In this document: positions 35,886 to 46,498 of the stretch, piece after piece | How positions within the stretch are numbered: the stretch's first letter is position 1 | Layout: each line of letters opens with the position of its first letter | NCBI GenBank assembly: GCA_027625915.1 | Contig: JANTQA010000057.1 | Location: 9,238,001-9,302,000 of the forward strand | Source: Anaeramoeba flamelloides | Taxonomy: Eukaryota; Metamonada; Anaeramoebidae | Length of the DNA stretch: 64,000 bases | Direction: 5' to 3' | Translations under genes and position numbers: made by a program | The notes under the pieces: model-generated | Database searches by the model: none | What the model saw: only the letters and a program-made list of their open reading frames with translations | What the model was told of the DNA's origin: nothing

Positions 35886-38800
35886 TATTCGAGAAAAAGT
35901 AAAATACTTTCAATTTTGAAATTTTTTTTTTAATAAATCTTTTGGGATTACTCACAATAATTATATTGAAAATTTAAATCATTTCAGCGGAGGAAAAAAT
36001 GATTTTGAAATTTGTGGATAAAATAACTAATTCTCAAATATCTTCAAGAAAATATTTTTACAAAAAATTGGATTTTCAATACAAAACCAAAATTTCTCGG
36101 TATAATTTAGAAATTGCTAATAAAAATTAAATTATTATAACTGTACTTCTCTAAAAAACAATAATTATAATTTCCATTATACTCAATAACATAATTTTTA
36201 TGGTTAATCAAAAGAATCATCTTAAAAAAGAGAAAAAAATATTTACATCGATATTGTTTAAAATAAAGGGTATTTTGGTGTAATAATGGTTGGGTTGGGT
36301 ATAAATTTATTAAAAAAATATTTATAATGTGATAAATAAAATCGAAGTGATAATTTAGTTATTATAAAAAATATATTGTGCTCTTTGAAAAGGGTTTCGT
36401 ATGTGATTTTCTGGTTAAATCGTACTTTTTTGGTTCTTCAAATATAAAATTTTCAAGTAGATAACAACATTATTAATATATTTTAATATTTTGCCAATTA
36501 CCAGAAAAAAATTGCCCACTTAAGAAAATGGGTAAATTTTGCCATTTTTAAAAAATTATTCTGTGAAACTTTACTGAAATGGTTATTTTTAAGTGCCACA
36601 TAGAATATTTCAGCTTTGAAACCAAAATATCATTGCTACACAATTTATGAAAAGAATAAAAATAAATATGACAAAGTTGAAAGGTTATTTTTTTAATTTT
36701 TTGAACATTTTTTTTGATAATTATTTTTTTGATATAAAAAATTTTATTTTGTATTGAGAAATATTTTACAACAAATTATTAGATTAATCATATAGCAAAC
36801 CTAAAAAAATAGACATGAGAATTAGTTCTTTAAATAAATTTTTTCTTTGTTAAATGTCAAACAAGAAAGACCACATTCAAAATCAAATTGTTGAAATTAA
36901 GAATGAAAAAATAAAAAAAAAAATAAAAGGCATATTATAGAAGATTTATCTTCTTGATATTCTATATTTGTAGATAACAAACAAAGTTAAATGTATTGAA
37001 TTTCTCGATCCCATTACTATTTATTATTATTTATAACAAAATCTATTATTTTGAAATTTTTTTTTTCAAATATTTTCATCGTACTATAAAAAATAAAGAA
37101 TATTGTTTCAAAAATTAAAGCAAAAGTATTGAATTCTTGGAATCAAAAAACAGTTACAAAAGATTCATCCAAAGAAAAATAAAATCCGGGAAACAAATCA
37201 AAACAACATTCCTAGTTATTTTTTTACATTATAATAGAAAATATACATGTATCAAATGAAGTAATTATATAAACACACATGTATTTCAAAAAATAAATTG
37301 AAAAAATAGCCTATTCTCTGGATCCAGTTCTAGAATTAGATTTGATTAGATGAAAAATAACCATTTAAATTCATTTTGGGGATTCTTTGAAATGGTAAGT
37401 AATTAGTTTTCTCATAAAAAATTCACAAATAAAAAGTTTTTCCATTCAGAATTAAAAATAAAATCAAGTAACGAAGAAGTAATTCCATCAAATATTATAG
37501 ATAAGATCAATAAATAAATGATTTTTTTAAAAGTATCAATTTGTTAAAAATTTATAATTTCTATTTTTTTTAATTGGTATGTAAATCCATTAAACTTGGA
37601 AATCTTCCACTCTCCTGTTTATCAAAGTATTCGTTGATTGGGTGAAAGAAATGTTTTTTTATGGTTTCCATTGGAATTGACTTCATTCACTCACAAATGG
37701 TAAAATATAGCAAATCCCTTAATGTTTTAAAAAAAAACAATCATTCCTTACAAAAGAAAAGTATTTCTTTATAAAAATAACCGGGAAATGTTACATGAGT
37801 TGGAATAGAATGAAATCAAATTAACAAAAAATAGATCAATAGAAACAGCTCACTGGTCTTGTTAAAATATCGTTTGGAAAAATAAAAGTTTGATTTATCT
37901 CAAAAAAAAATCAAAAAAAAAAAAAAAATAATAAAACATCTTGGAATTGAAAAATGAAGTAAATTTCTGATTAATATAAGGTCTAAATCACTTTTATTAT
38001 TATTTTTAAAAACAAATTATTGTTTTTAAAAGTTTGATACATTTTTCTAAATTTTTAAAATTATTAAATTCAACCTATTTCATTTCCAAATTATTTCAAA
38101 ATAATTATTTTCTTTGTTGAAGAAGTAAGAAATCGTATTATCTATAGAAGAATGGTAAAAAATACTCTTTAAAATATAAGACCCACTAAGTTTAAAAATT
38201 ATTCGGTATTAAAAATCTACTTAATTTCAAAAACAATCAAATAATTATTTTGAACTTCATAAAAAATATTTTTTTTATATTCAAAAAAAAAAATGGTTTG
38301 AATCAATTTTTTTCTTCTTGTTTAACAAAAAAAAATCTGTGAAAGAAAAATAACCTAACCATTAAATTAAAAATTCTTCGAACTACTTTTTTAAAACCAG
38401 GAAAATTCAACTTATAACCCGAAGTAATACTTTTTAATTTGATTATTGTTAATCAATGATAAATAACTCAATCTTAATTATTCCAGTGTGTTATTAATAA
38501 CCCAATAATTTAATGTATCAAATAAACTTTATTATTATTTCTCAATTTTTTAAAGATTTTCAAACAAACAAAACTAATTCAAATTAATAAATCTAAAAAA
38601 AAAAAACAATAGATGTTCACAAATAACTGATTTTAATACAAACAGTTGTTTGTTTATACTCTTAAGATTTGAAAAAGAATATTACCTAGTCTTTTAAATT
38701 CCAAAAAATTTAATAAATATTTGGAAATAAAATAATTGTTTATTTTTTTGTGATCTACAAGGGATTTACAATTTGCTTTATTTTTATTGTATTTTTAAAA

Positions 38801-39546
38801 TAAGATGAAATTTTCAAGGTTATTGGTTAATACAAACTTTCTTCAAAAATTACTAACAGTGAGATTTCATAAAAATAATTTATTTTTTGGTAAATATTTC
38901 TTTTTCTTTTTGATAAATTATCCAAAAATATAACAAAAAAATCAGATATTTTTAACTAAAAATTTATTTTTTGGAAAATGAACTTCTTTTTAAAAATGAT
39001 AACTCATTTCTCTAAAGTTCATAAATGAACTTACTTATCGAATTTAATTGTATCCTTGTGTAAATAATTACTCTATTGCCTTTGGGATTAAAAATAAATA
39101 AGAGTTCCTGGTCTCTTAAAAGTTTTTGTAAGTGAACTTTGATTCCCAAGCTTTCTGAATTTTAGAATTAACAAAGAGATTTAAACCTTTTTTTCTTGTT
39201 AAATAGCCTTCTATCCATGCTTTTTTATTACGCATGGTATTGGCTTTGCTTTACAATTTTGTATGATGGAGAACAATTAACTCAGAAAATAAAAAAATGT
39301 CAAAAAATAAGAAAAAAAAAAATAGTTTTTTTTTCTTCGGATGAATGAATAAAAAAAGAAAAGAATTGAAAAAATGACTAAAGCATTTTAAAGGAACAAT
39401 TTTAATATTTTAAGAAGGAAGAAGGTATTATTTTCTTTTCTTTAAATGTTCCTATTGCTATGTATATTTTGTCACTGAACAATATTGACAGTTAATTTAG
39501 CAACACGAATATTCAAAAAAAAAAAAAAAAAAAACAGTCGAAAGGA
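35886..39546. other. Long AT-rich spacer
   Basis: No gene established. Weak coding-like pieces: 36854-36940 (+), MSNKKDHIQNQIVEIKNEKI before a stop; and 37350-37517 (+), where a clean intron (GTAAGTAATT to CCATTCAG) separates MKNNHLNSFWGFFEM from LKIKSSNEEVIPSNII, but the phases do not match. These may be remnants of genes. Confidence 0.4.
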
Positions 39547-40572
39547 CTATAAATCTGAATTACTTTCATTTACGCTGTCTTCAACCGAGTCCCATTTTTT
39601 CTCTCCCTTTGAATTGCTGGAATTGCTGGAATTGCTGGAATTGTCTGAGGAGTCTGACTTGTCTGACTTTTCTGAATTATCTGAGGAGTCTAACTTGTTT
39701 GACTTGTCTAAATTGTCTGAGAAATTGTTATTTGTCTCACTGCTGATGTTGATTGTCGACTCTTCTTTGGGACTTGAATTTAATTCGATGTCTTCCTCAG
39801 ACGAGGAGTCGTCGGTGCTGTGAACAAACTTTTTTCTGTCTTTTATTGTTTCCTCATGTGGACAACATTTGGTTGTCAAGTATCTGATCAATTTCCCAAA
39901 AGCAAAGAAGAGAACGAAGAAAACAATGATCATTGGGAACCAAAAGATGTCTTCGCTATTATGAGGGTCCACTGATTCGTAAACTGGGTCATCGGCAACA
40001 AACACATAAATGAGATGCGCTGCCAAATAAAGGAGGTAATAGACCATGCTGATTGGTAGCAACCCCCAATGGAAAGGTGTCTCGCTACAAATCAATTCAA
40101 AGTAGACCTGGATTAGAAGTGGCCCGTGGTTCAGATAGCTTGTTACCATTACAGTATCGGGATCGTAAATCATTGGCCAATAGATAAGTGCTACAACGTG
40201 TGGCATGGGGAAAACTGTTTGGTAGAGAGTCCAAATGAATTTGTCCAGGGCCCTTGCAGGTTGCTCTGCTCCCAAAACAGGATCATGAATCCGATCAAGC
40301 AAATAAATGCTTCGGAAAAAGACCAGGGCGGAAAGCAACAGCTGAAGTAAAGTTGTTTGGTATGTAAGATAAATCCAGAATTTGCCTTCGTCATAGCTTT
40401 GATACAAACCCATGATAAAAGCCAGTAGAACAAAGCCGAAGATTAAAAATCGCAGAAAGCATATTATATTCAGAGAAGTCTTGGTTTTCGACCACACAGG
40501 GGCATACAATGTTCGAAGGTTTATTTTAGAGTACCCAATTCTGTTTTCGCAAAAATTAGAACAACCACACAT
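39547..40572 (-). CDS. AIG1/ADTRP/rolling-stone family integral membrane protein
   Basis: 341 residues, single exon, six predicted membrane spans: about 34-57, 65-90, 112-137, 150-162, 170-193 and 209-232. Sequence features of the FAR-17a/AIG1 and rolling-stone group are visible: FWIYLTYQ in span 2, PHVVALIYWPMIYD in span 3, SYLNHGPLLIQVYFELI in span 4, and DPVYESVD before the last span. Human AIG1 and ADTRP hydrolyse fatty-acid esters of hydroxy fatty acids with a membrane Thr and His; Thr70 (YLTYQ) and His149 (LNHG) are in the equivalent places, so lipid hydrolase activity is a reasonable inference. The tail (245-341) is acidic and Ser/Asn-rich (SNSSNSSNS), cytosolic by inference. Start chosen at the first ATG after an in-frame stop. 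Base composition is richer in G+C than the flanks. Confidence 0.82.
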   Translation of the reverse strand: MCGCSNFCENRIGYSKINLRTLYAPVWSKTKTSLNIICFLRFLIFGFVLLAFIMGLYQSYDEGKFWIYLTYQTTLLQLLLSALVFFRSIYLLDRIHDPVLGAEQPARALDKFIWTLYQTVFPMPHVVALIYWPMIYDPDTVMVTSYLNHGPLLIQVYFELICSETPFHWGLLPISMVYYLLYLAAHLIYVFVADDPVYESVDPHNSEDIFWFPMIIVFFVLFFAFGKLIRYLTTKCCPHEETIKDRKKFVHSTDDSSSEEDIELNSSPKEESTINISSETNNNFSDNLDKSNKLDSSDNSEKSDKSDSSDNSSNSSNSSNSKGEKKWDSVEDSVNESNSDL

Positions 40573-41160
40573 AATTATGAAAAGTTTTCGATTGCCAATT
40601 ATTTACGATGGAAAGAAAAAAAATGAAAAATTATTTTGAAAAACACAAAAATTGTAGTCTCGTTTTTAAACTTACCCGAACTGCTTGGTTTTTAGAAATT
40701 ATCTGAAATTTCTGAAAGTAATTAAAAAAATAAAAATAATCTAACTTTTAATTTGGATGTTTTTAGAAACCAAACTTAACTAAAAAACTTTCGATTTAAA
40801 CAACTTTTGGCATTTTGAATTTTCTAAAAAACAAGCTGAAGGTTTATAAAAAAAAACAAATATTTTTCAGATTTATCCAAAATTTATTGGACTGTTAGAA
40901 CGAAGAGTAGTGTTTGAAAGGGAAAAAAATCGCTTCCAAGAATTCCTTTAAAAGAAAAGATAACAAAATGCAAAATTTGATTATTTTGGGATTTTACTAC
41001 TTAAATAAAAAACATTTTGAATCTCAGAATTTTTGAAATTCTTCAACAATATATTTACAGTCTTTGTTAAAAATTGCAAAAAATGCCAATAATTGGAAAT
41101 TTTTCCAATCATTCTTCAACTTTTTTTGTGAAAATATAATTTCTGTTATTGTATACGTAT
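40573..41160. other. 5' flank of the AIG1-like gene
   Basis: AT-rich with no gene seen. The promoter of the minus-strand gene must lie here but no motif can be asserted. Confidence 0.5.
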
Positions 41161-41368
41161 CGCATTTCTTCTTTTGCTTGTCGGTCATTCAAAAGAGAGA
41201 GAAAAGAGCTTGATAAAGTCAATTTTTAACTGTATAACCTTATTGAAAATTAGATCTGACTTTTGGTAATCTTCAGTAGGAAGGGTAAAAATGAAATCTT
41301 CAAATACACAACAAAGCACATATTTTCCTTTTTATTCAAGCCCTTAAGATGCTTTATCCAAAGATCTT
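41161..41368 (-). repeat. Inverted repeat with coding relic, left arm (208 bp)
   Basis: Reverse complement of 41881-42088 at high identity. On the minus strand it reads VLCCVFEDFIFTLPTEDYQKS, then IQLKIDFIKLFSLSF. The amino-acid match to the other arm suggests both derive from one protein-coding sequence. No family recognised. Confidence 0.8.
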
Positions 41369-41880
41369 ATATTATTTTTTTTTAAAAATAGGAATGTTTT
41401 TGGTTTTTATTTTTTTTTTAAAAAACTCACTCACTGATCCCTTAGAAATACATCACAAAAATATATTAATTCAATTAGTTTTACATTATACAATTTATTC
41501 ATACAAAATATATTATAACTACAGTCTGTACACTTTTTAAAGCTCTCTCCAATTAAACACAAAAGTCACAAAAAACAATTTTTTTTAAGTCACAATCCTT
41601 TACAATAAGGTACTTGATGTTTTTTTTTTAGAATAGTGCTTGAGTTGAATAACTAGATTGTGTTTTAGAATGAACTATTTTTTTGTGTCTTATTGATTTT
41701 TTTTTGAACCTTATATTAATTTTTTGTACCATATTAGATTATTTTAGACTGTGTTAAAAAGTCCTAGGACGGAAACCAAAATCCACTAATTGTCCAATAA
41801 ATCAAAACTACCCTTCTCTATTCCTTTGTATTTAACGAGTATCTCAATACAACATTAACAAAAACAAAAAAAATTGATTA
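41369..41880. other. Spacer between 208-bp inverted arms
   Basis: 512 bp, AT-rich, no gene seen. Confidence 0.5.
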
Positions 41881-42126
41881 AAATCCTTGGATAAAGCATC
41901 TTAAGGGATTGAATAAAAAGGAAAATGTGTGCTTTGTTGTGTCTTTGAAGATTTCTTTTCGAACCTTCCTACTGAAGATTACCAAAAGTCCTATCCAATT
42001 TTTAGTAATTTTATACAATCAAAAATTGACCCTAAAACAACATTTTCTCTCTCATTTGTGTTATCATCAAGTAAGGGAAGAAACACAATATATATCCAAT
42101 ATACAAATTCTATTTTCACAAAATAA
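41881..42126 (+). pseudogene. Inverted repeat with coding relic, right arm
   Basis: Plus-strand reading LCCVFEDFFSNLPTEDYQKS, then FIQSKIDPKTTFSLSFVLSS, open until 42126. The left arm encodes a close relative on the opposite strand. Protein-level similarity is retained in LCCVFEDF and LPTEDYQKS. Unknown function; a member of a dispersed family or fragment of a mobile element. Confidence 0.5.
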
Positions 42127-44018
42127 GTTGAATAATTTTTAGAAAAAAATAGATTTTTTTGCACTACATATGTGCAAAAAGCGATATATTAATATTTTAA
42201 GTTATTTTTTTATATGGTATAGATCTTGATTTCTACTTTCTATTCAAAGGATGTTTATACAATTGTAATCAAATCTAGAATATTTTAATATCTAGTGGAC
42301 AGTCTCAGAAATAAGATTGTTTTGATTTCGGAATCTTTTCAGGTAATATGTAATTTGGATGATAAAAAGAGATTTATCTAAATAAAAAAAAGTTGGGAAA
42401 AAAAAAAAAACGATTAATTTTCGATTTCGACAAGTTTTATCAGCCCCTCTAAATTTTAAGTCATTTGATGTTATTTGAGCACAAAAAAAAAAAAAATAAA
42501 AAACTATAAATTTTAGATATTCTTTAATTTTGATAACTTTAAAATATTTTAAAAAAACTCGAAAGGCAATAATTTTCAAATCAATTTTTTTTTGTTCATT
42601 TTTTTTAACACAATATAATTTAAAAATATTTTATCAAGAATTTGAAATTTGCGATTTGTTGAAGGAATATTGGTGATTGATATTACACAATTTTATAATA
42701 AATGTTCCACAACATCTTTATGATATTTTTATGAATTGCTCCCTTCTCACAATGTTTGACAGAATGGGGAATTTTGTTATTGAAATTGTATGATTGGATA
42801 TCTAACTAAATTTAGTGACGAATTAATTAGTACATCTTATGTATTTGGAATTTAATCAAGATACCATTCCAGTTGATTATCCCTTTTTATTCAGAAACCT
42901 GACTTTTATTTATGATTCTGAATGCCCTAAAAAGTAAAAAACAAATTATTGAAAAAAAAAAAAAAAAACAAAGAAATAAATCGAGATCACAAATGAATAT
43001 ATTTTTTTTGTATAAAAATCTGTTTTAAAATGATTAATATAAAAGAAATTAAAATTATTTTCTGATGTGTTCTGAAATCGAAAAGGTTACAAAATTAAGG
43101 TTAATACACGTATTTCGCATTTTTCCCACTTGGGGGAAATATGATACTATTCTTACCTTAAAAAAATACAACCAATTAATAAATATGATTAATTCTGATT
43201 GGAAAAACACAACCCATTAAAATATTATTTTTTGTTTTTTTTTTTTAGCTTAATTAATTTTTTATTATTATAATAATATTTAAAAAACTTGATAAAAATT
43301 ATGTAACTAGTATTACACTCTGAGGGGTAGTGTCTAGTTTTTATATTATTTTTTTAATTTAACAGAAATGAACAAAATCTTAGATTTTACATACTTTGTT
43401 CAAATCTTAAATAAATTTATCGGAAAGTTCCTAGTTTTTTTTTAATGTTGAGATACAAACCTAAAATTAAATAAAATTACAGTATATTTCTCAAGTTAAA
43501 AAAAAAAAACATCTACGGATCAATACCAATTATTAACCACATATTATTAAATTGTTATACGTATAACGATAACTTAATTAAATCATCTTTATAGAGATGT
43601 TATTTTTTCTCATCGTTTAAGTCTAGCCCAGAAGAAAATGATAACCCATTATTTTTTTTCTGAAATTTTAATTAGTTAAAACAAGCCCTATTTTGCTATT
43701 CATTATGTAAAAAAATATCACAAAAAAACTAATTCCAGTCTTTTAAAATAACTTTAAATACCATTTTTCAAGATTAAAATTAATACCATAATACTTCTTA
43801 TTGTACCATGATAAAGAGATTAAAACAAGTTGATCAAGAAATTGCTAAATTAACTTAAGGAGATAGCTACAGTAAAGGAAATTTTTTCACTTTTTTGTAA
43901 TTTTGTAAATGCTCAGATATTAACTTTTTTACTCTGGGTTTTAACGCCTTGATTTTTATTATTTAAAGTACTTCATTTATTATATTTTTTAATTTTTTTT
44001 TCAAAGTCTTCAAAGAAA
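42127..44018. other. AT-rich spacer, no gene seen
   Basis: Nothing convincing. A 16-codon piece at 43809 (MIKRLKQVDQEIAKLT) is coding-like but ends at once. Confidence 0.45.
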
Positions 44019-44115
44019 TTGCCACAATAGAATATTGAGTTGAATTGCTTTAAATAGTGTTTCAAATTTTGAATAACTTATCTTTTACTTTTAACTCAAC
44101 ATTCTATTGTGGCAT
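44019..44115. repeat. Near-perfect hairpin, ~25-bp arms
   Basis: TTGCCACAATAGAATATTGAG at 44019 pairs with CTCAACATTCTATTGTGGCA ending near 44114, with a loop of about 50 bases. It lies directly downstream of the minus-strand transmembrane exon. Confidence 0.85.
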
Positions 44116-44156
44116 TTAATTTTAATTTTTTTATTTTTTCATCATTTTTGAATTTA

Positions 44157-44381
44157 TTAATCATGACTACAAAAACCATTAGAAATAATTTTTTTTTCAG
44201 TACCATTTGGTAAATGGATTTTGTTTAAAATGAACAACAAGATTACAATTAGGAGACCCACAAAAGGAAACAAGAATGTGACTAAAATGGCTAGAAGGAT
44301 TCCAAAAAAATAATCATTATCCCAAAAAATTGCATTGTTAGGATTTTAAATAGTTGGATTTGGTGGAATTGGAGAAGTGAG
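44157..44381 (-). pseudogene. Transmembrane-tail exon, broken or partial
   Basis: Minus-strand frame reading SPIPPNPTI, an in-frame TAA (44346-44348), then NPNNAIFWDNDYFFG, a strong hydrophobic helix (ILLAILVTFLFPFVGLLIVI) and a short basic tail KIHLPNGTEKK, ending at 44157. Reads as the end of a cell-surface protein with a Pro-rich stalk, one membrane span and a short cytosolic tail. No upstream part was found, so it is a relic or a lone last exon. Family unknown. Confidence 0.45.
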
Positions 44382-44471
44382 TATGATTATATTTTATCAA
44401 AGTTTAAACCACAAAATAACTATAAGTTTTATTCTAAGAATCTAGAATTATCTTCTCCCAAAAAAAAAATA

Positions 44472-45008
44472 TAAACCTCGTTCCAAAAATTTAGACACTT
44501 CTAAAATCAAAAATAAGAAAACAAAAACTCAATTTATTATATTTTTTCAAAGGTAATACAAAATCACATTTAATTAACCAATATTAATGTTTTTATAAGT
44601 AATCATTTTCATCCAAATAAAAGAAAACAATATAAAACAAAAAAATCAAAACAAGTGTGTCCAAAATAAGGAAATGAGCGGAACAAAAAATACATTGGTA
44701 AATTCTTTAACATTTACCAACAAATGTTGATCGATCAAATGATAAAATACCATCCACCAATTGTATGCGATTTTTCAATTTAAGAAACTCGACAGTAACA
44801 TTCTATCAACCATCGAAAAAAAAATCCCAGATCTTAAGAAACAGATTTCATAACTCGAAAAAAACGGAAATGAAACAAAAACAAGAAAAGATAAAAAATG
44901 AAATAGTTTGTAAAATCAAATAATTTCCAAATTGAATTTAAAAGTATGGTATTGATATTTTTTTCAAAAGTTTAAACTGTGCGAAAATTTTGGTATTAAA
45001 TTTATTTA
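44472..45008 (+). mobile_element. Tc1/mariner-like relic, copy 2 (~537 bp)
   Basis: Starts TAAACCTCGTTCCAAAAA with TTTAGACAC; the right end (GTGCGAAAATTTTGG) is a degraded inverse. Matches 17864-18406 throughout. Retains a frame reading FQFKKLDSNILSTIEKKI, similar in pattern to the first helix-turn-helix of Tc1 transposases. Non-autonomous. Confidence 0.75.
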
Positions 45009-45182
45009 AATAATGAAAAAAAAATCAAAACTATTTTATCAATATATTCTCTTTTTTTTTATTGTTTTACATTACGAAAAAAAAAATAATAAAATAAATT
45101 TTTCAAAAAAAATTAAAGAGAATCTACGATCACATGATACTAAAATAAAATAATCTCATCTCATCTCTCTCAAATTTTTATC

Positions 45183-45398
45183 ATGCCTTCTGGTGTATCT
45201 ATTCCCTTAATTACTAAATTATTTCCCAAAACTTTTCCAACGCAATTAGATGACAATCTCAAACTTTTGTGGATGAATTACTTTTATGTCTGTATTTATC
45301 CAAAAATATTTACTTATAATTTCATAAATAAAAAGATTGGTTTATTAAAAAAAAAAAAAAAAAATGCTATTTTATTTGATTTATCGAACCAAATATGA
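45183..45398 (+). CDS. Hypothetical small protein
   Basis: 71 codons from ATG: MPSGVSIPLITKLFPKTFPT, then LDDNLKLLWMNYFYV, ending with an A15-dependent Lys stretch. The first 40 codons have balanced codon use, but there is no recognised domain, signal or partner. It could be a real short gene, the first exon of a longer one or chance. Confidence 0.3.
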   Translation: MPSGVSIPLITKLFPKTFPTQLDDNLKLLWMNYFYVCIYPKIFTYNFINKKIGLLKKKKKNAILFDLSNQI

Positions 45399-46498
45399 TA
45401 TAAAAAAATACTTAGTATATTGGGGAATAATTTTGAAGTTAATAAATATATACACTTCAATTTAGATAAGTGAAATTTTACTGTTATTATGTTTTTTTTT
45501 TTTTTTTTTCATATGTATTCCTATTTTGGTAATAACTTTTAAATTCTTTATTCTTTATTTTTTTCATATATACTCTCTTCTTAGATTCTTTATTTAATTT
45601 AAATACAGTGCATATTTCTATAATATTTCCTGGTCTATATAACTGGAATGTTTTTTGGAAACAACATCTAATTTACAAAGGATATTATAAGATATACTTT
45701 CATAGTTTCATTACAATTGCACAGACCAAAAAAATTTTCTCTTCAATTTTTTATATTCATTTTTTCAACAATTAATAAATATGTTCATTATCAACAATCG
45801 AAGATTTAAAAAATGTGGTTTTCTTGAGGTATTTTTCTCGTTATTTTTTGATACGTTTTTATCAAATCTTTTACATCATCCATTTTCAGTAATCATCACC
45901 ATCGATTTTATTTTCTACAACATAGAAAGTTTGGACACTACACCCCCTTTTCATAAAAATGTCTATCTTATCAAATAATTTCTAAAAGGTGCTAGTTTGG
46001 TTAGAGATTTGGCAATAAAATATTGATTTTAAAATATTTCAGAATATTTTGATTGTAAGCAATTAAAATTTCAATCGCCACACCATTTTGAAAAAAAAAT
46101 TTCAAAAAAAAATCAAAGTTAATTCTGTTTATTGAAAATTCTGTTGTTTTGTATGTCTAAACTGTTAAAATAAAGAAAAATCTTTCCAAAAATATTGTGA
46201 TCAAGTCATTCTCCAAATAGGATTTTTTTATTTGTGTGATCTCCTAGAACAGAACTTGAATCATAAAAGGATCGATACACAAATATTTTTCATCTATTAC
46301 AGTAATTTGTTTTTTAAAATAAAACAGCTGAAAAAAATTAAAAGATCCAATAAAATTTATTTCATATAATTTAGAGATTACTAAATAGAAAGATCTGATA
46401 AATTATTATTTGTAAAAAAATTAAACAGAAAAAAAAATAAGATGTGAAAATTAATTCTAAAATTAAAAAAAATGGATTGAAAATGAATTGTCTTGTTT
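45399..46498. other. Spacer downstream of the PH-like gene
   Basis: AT-rich. A 65-codon frame at 45781-45978 is not convincing. Confidence 0.5.

Noticed and set aside
40126-40639. Plus-strand frames over the AIG1-like gene
   Set aside because: Short, overlapping and antisense to a well-supported six-span membrane protein.
44350-44385. Plus-strand GFGGIGE, resembling a nucleotide-binding Gly motif before a GTGAGT donor
   Set aside because: The frame is closed just upstream; the opposite strand offers a longer, more convincing membrane-anchor reading.
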